6,346 nucleotides of DNA from Thermoplasmatota archaeon (GTDB lineage: Archaea; Thermoplasmatota; E2; DHVEG-1), in the NCBI GenBank assembly GCA_030605515.1, contig JAUWIE010000079.1, forward strand, positions 1 to 6,346. The letters run 5' to 3'. Positions 5,867 through 6,346 of this stretch are shown piece after piece (position 1 is the first letter of the stretch; every line of letters starts with the position of its first letter). The position numbers and the translations under genes are program-made. The notes below the pieces were generated by a model, which saw only the letters and a list, made by a program, of their open reading frames with translations, had not been told where the DNA came from and made no database searches.

Positions 5867-6346
5867 CTAATGCATCCTCCAATTAAACAAGTGTTCTTTA
5901 GATATATTAACTTTCAACCCCCATTTACGATCGTAACACAATATCTTCTTGTTCGAAGAAGGATCAAGCCATCTAAAACCCTTAAAGACTCCTTTTAACC
6001 GCTTACATTTACTATCTTCTAACAAACCTGATTTTTCAAGAAGAAAACCTAAACGTCTTTGTACTGCACTTACATCAAATTTTAAAGCAGCAGCAATTAA
6101 AACATCAAAATCTATCTCATCTCTAGCAGACCACAGACCCTTAAACAACTCAACAACACCCCCACAATATAGAGGATGATCCAAACAGTCAATAACAGTC
6201 TTCTCACGGGTAGCAATAGTAAAATAATCATCATCTGTTTTTTCAGCAATATATCCATAAAATTTCTTAGGTACCACTGTTACAAACTGGATTTTCTCCC
6301 CGAAAAACTCGATATCTTTCTTTATCTTAGTAGTTACAACATAAAT
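5867..6346 (-). CDS. abiEi: AbiEi-type antitoxin / transcriptional regulator, N-terminus outside the window
   Basis: The frame stays open to the window edge: 159 residues are visible, and the GTG at 6277 is internal, not the start. The residues before it read IYVVTTKIKKDIEFFGEKIQ, matching the middle of AbiEi-like proteins (typically a VYVATTK...F.F motif). Then follow TIATREKTVIDCLDHPLYCG (the conserved EKT.ID.LD..YCGG segment), ELFKGLW and a C-terminal KKILCYDRKWGLKVNIS. The N-terminal winged helix-turn-helix expected in this family would lie beyond 6346. Family knowledge: AbiEi represses its own operon and counteracts the AbiEii toxin as a type IV antitoxin, without direct toxin binding. 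The stop TAG at 5867-5869 lies 2 nt before the preferred toxin ATG. The operon promoter is not in the window. Confidence 0.88.
   Translation of the reverse strand: MYVVTTKIKKDIEFFGEKIQFVTVVPKKFYGYIAEKTDDDYFTIATREKTVIDCLDHPLYCGGVVELFKGLWSARDEIDFDVLIAAALKFDVSAVQRRLGFLLEKSGLLEDSKCKRLKGVFKGFRWLDPSSNKKILCYDRKWGLKVNISKEHLFNWRMH
5876..5880 (-). promoter_or_regulatory. GGAGG ribosome site of abiEii, inside the end of abiEi
   Basis: GGAGG lies within the last codons of the antitoxin gene, 11 nt before the ATG at 5864. It decides the toxin start: the TTG at 5882 cannot be served by a motif that it overlaps. Confidence 0.6.

Noticed and set aside
5949..6179. 76-codon + strand ORF antisense to abiEi.
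   Set aside because: It mirrors conserved AbiEi codons and has no independent start signals.
5867..6277. A complete 136-residue AbiEi starting at GTG 6277.
   Set aside because: The frame continues upstream to the window edge with family-matching residues (IYVVTTK), so the GTG is internal and the gene is partial.

Overview
The window is AT-rich and reads as archaeal. Evidence: TATA-box promoters placed for leaderless or short-leader transcripts, GGTGA and GGAGG ribosome sites, T-run terminators, and a double-length Lrp/AsnC regulator with two helix-turn-helix/sensor units of a kind I associate with DPANN archaea (Woesearchaeota/Pacearchaeota-like). The lineage is an inference from remembered family resemblance.

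Left part (1-2938): a tandem Lrp/AsnC-like regulator on the + strand converges on, and overlaps by 20 bp, a 635-residue B12-binding radical SAM protein on the - strand. That protein resembles the radical SAM C-methyltransferases that modify ribosomal peptides (RiPP maturation radical SAM protein 1 type), including a C-terminal winged-helix-like domain. It has its own TATA box and a near-leaderless start.

Middle (2939-3436): a 498-bp region that is far from empty. On the - strand, upstream of and co-oriented with the radical SAM gene, is a 29-codon hydrophobic ORF (3051-3140) with a GGTGA site and a TATA box. Five TGTCA/TGACA half-sites surround that promoter. This is the best candidate for an undescribed small-peptide system: a peptide, a peptide-type radical SAM enzyme and an adjacent regulator. 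The peptide lacks an obvious leader/core layout, and no protease or exporter is visible, so the link is a hypothesis. A competing 24-codon ORF lies antisense to it. Further right are a + strand promoter and start site leading into a broken 10-codon ORF, an 18/21 inverted repeat and a T-run terminator.

Right part (3437-6346): a defence or selfish-gene type neighbourhood, all on the - strand. It holds an AAA ATPase of the DUF4143 type with a C-terminal nuclease-like fold, then an AbiEi/AbiEii (type IV) toxin-antitoxin pair. The antitoxin runs off the right edge. Its stop codon lies 2 nt before the preferred toxin ATG, and the toxin's ribosome site sits inside the antitoxin's last codons, so the pair is probably translationally coupled. 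Hand-counted lines suggest a higher GC content in the AbiE genes than in the radical SAM gene, consistent with recent acquisition.
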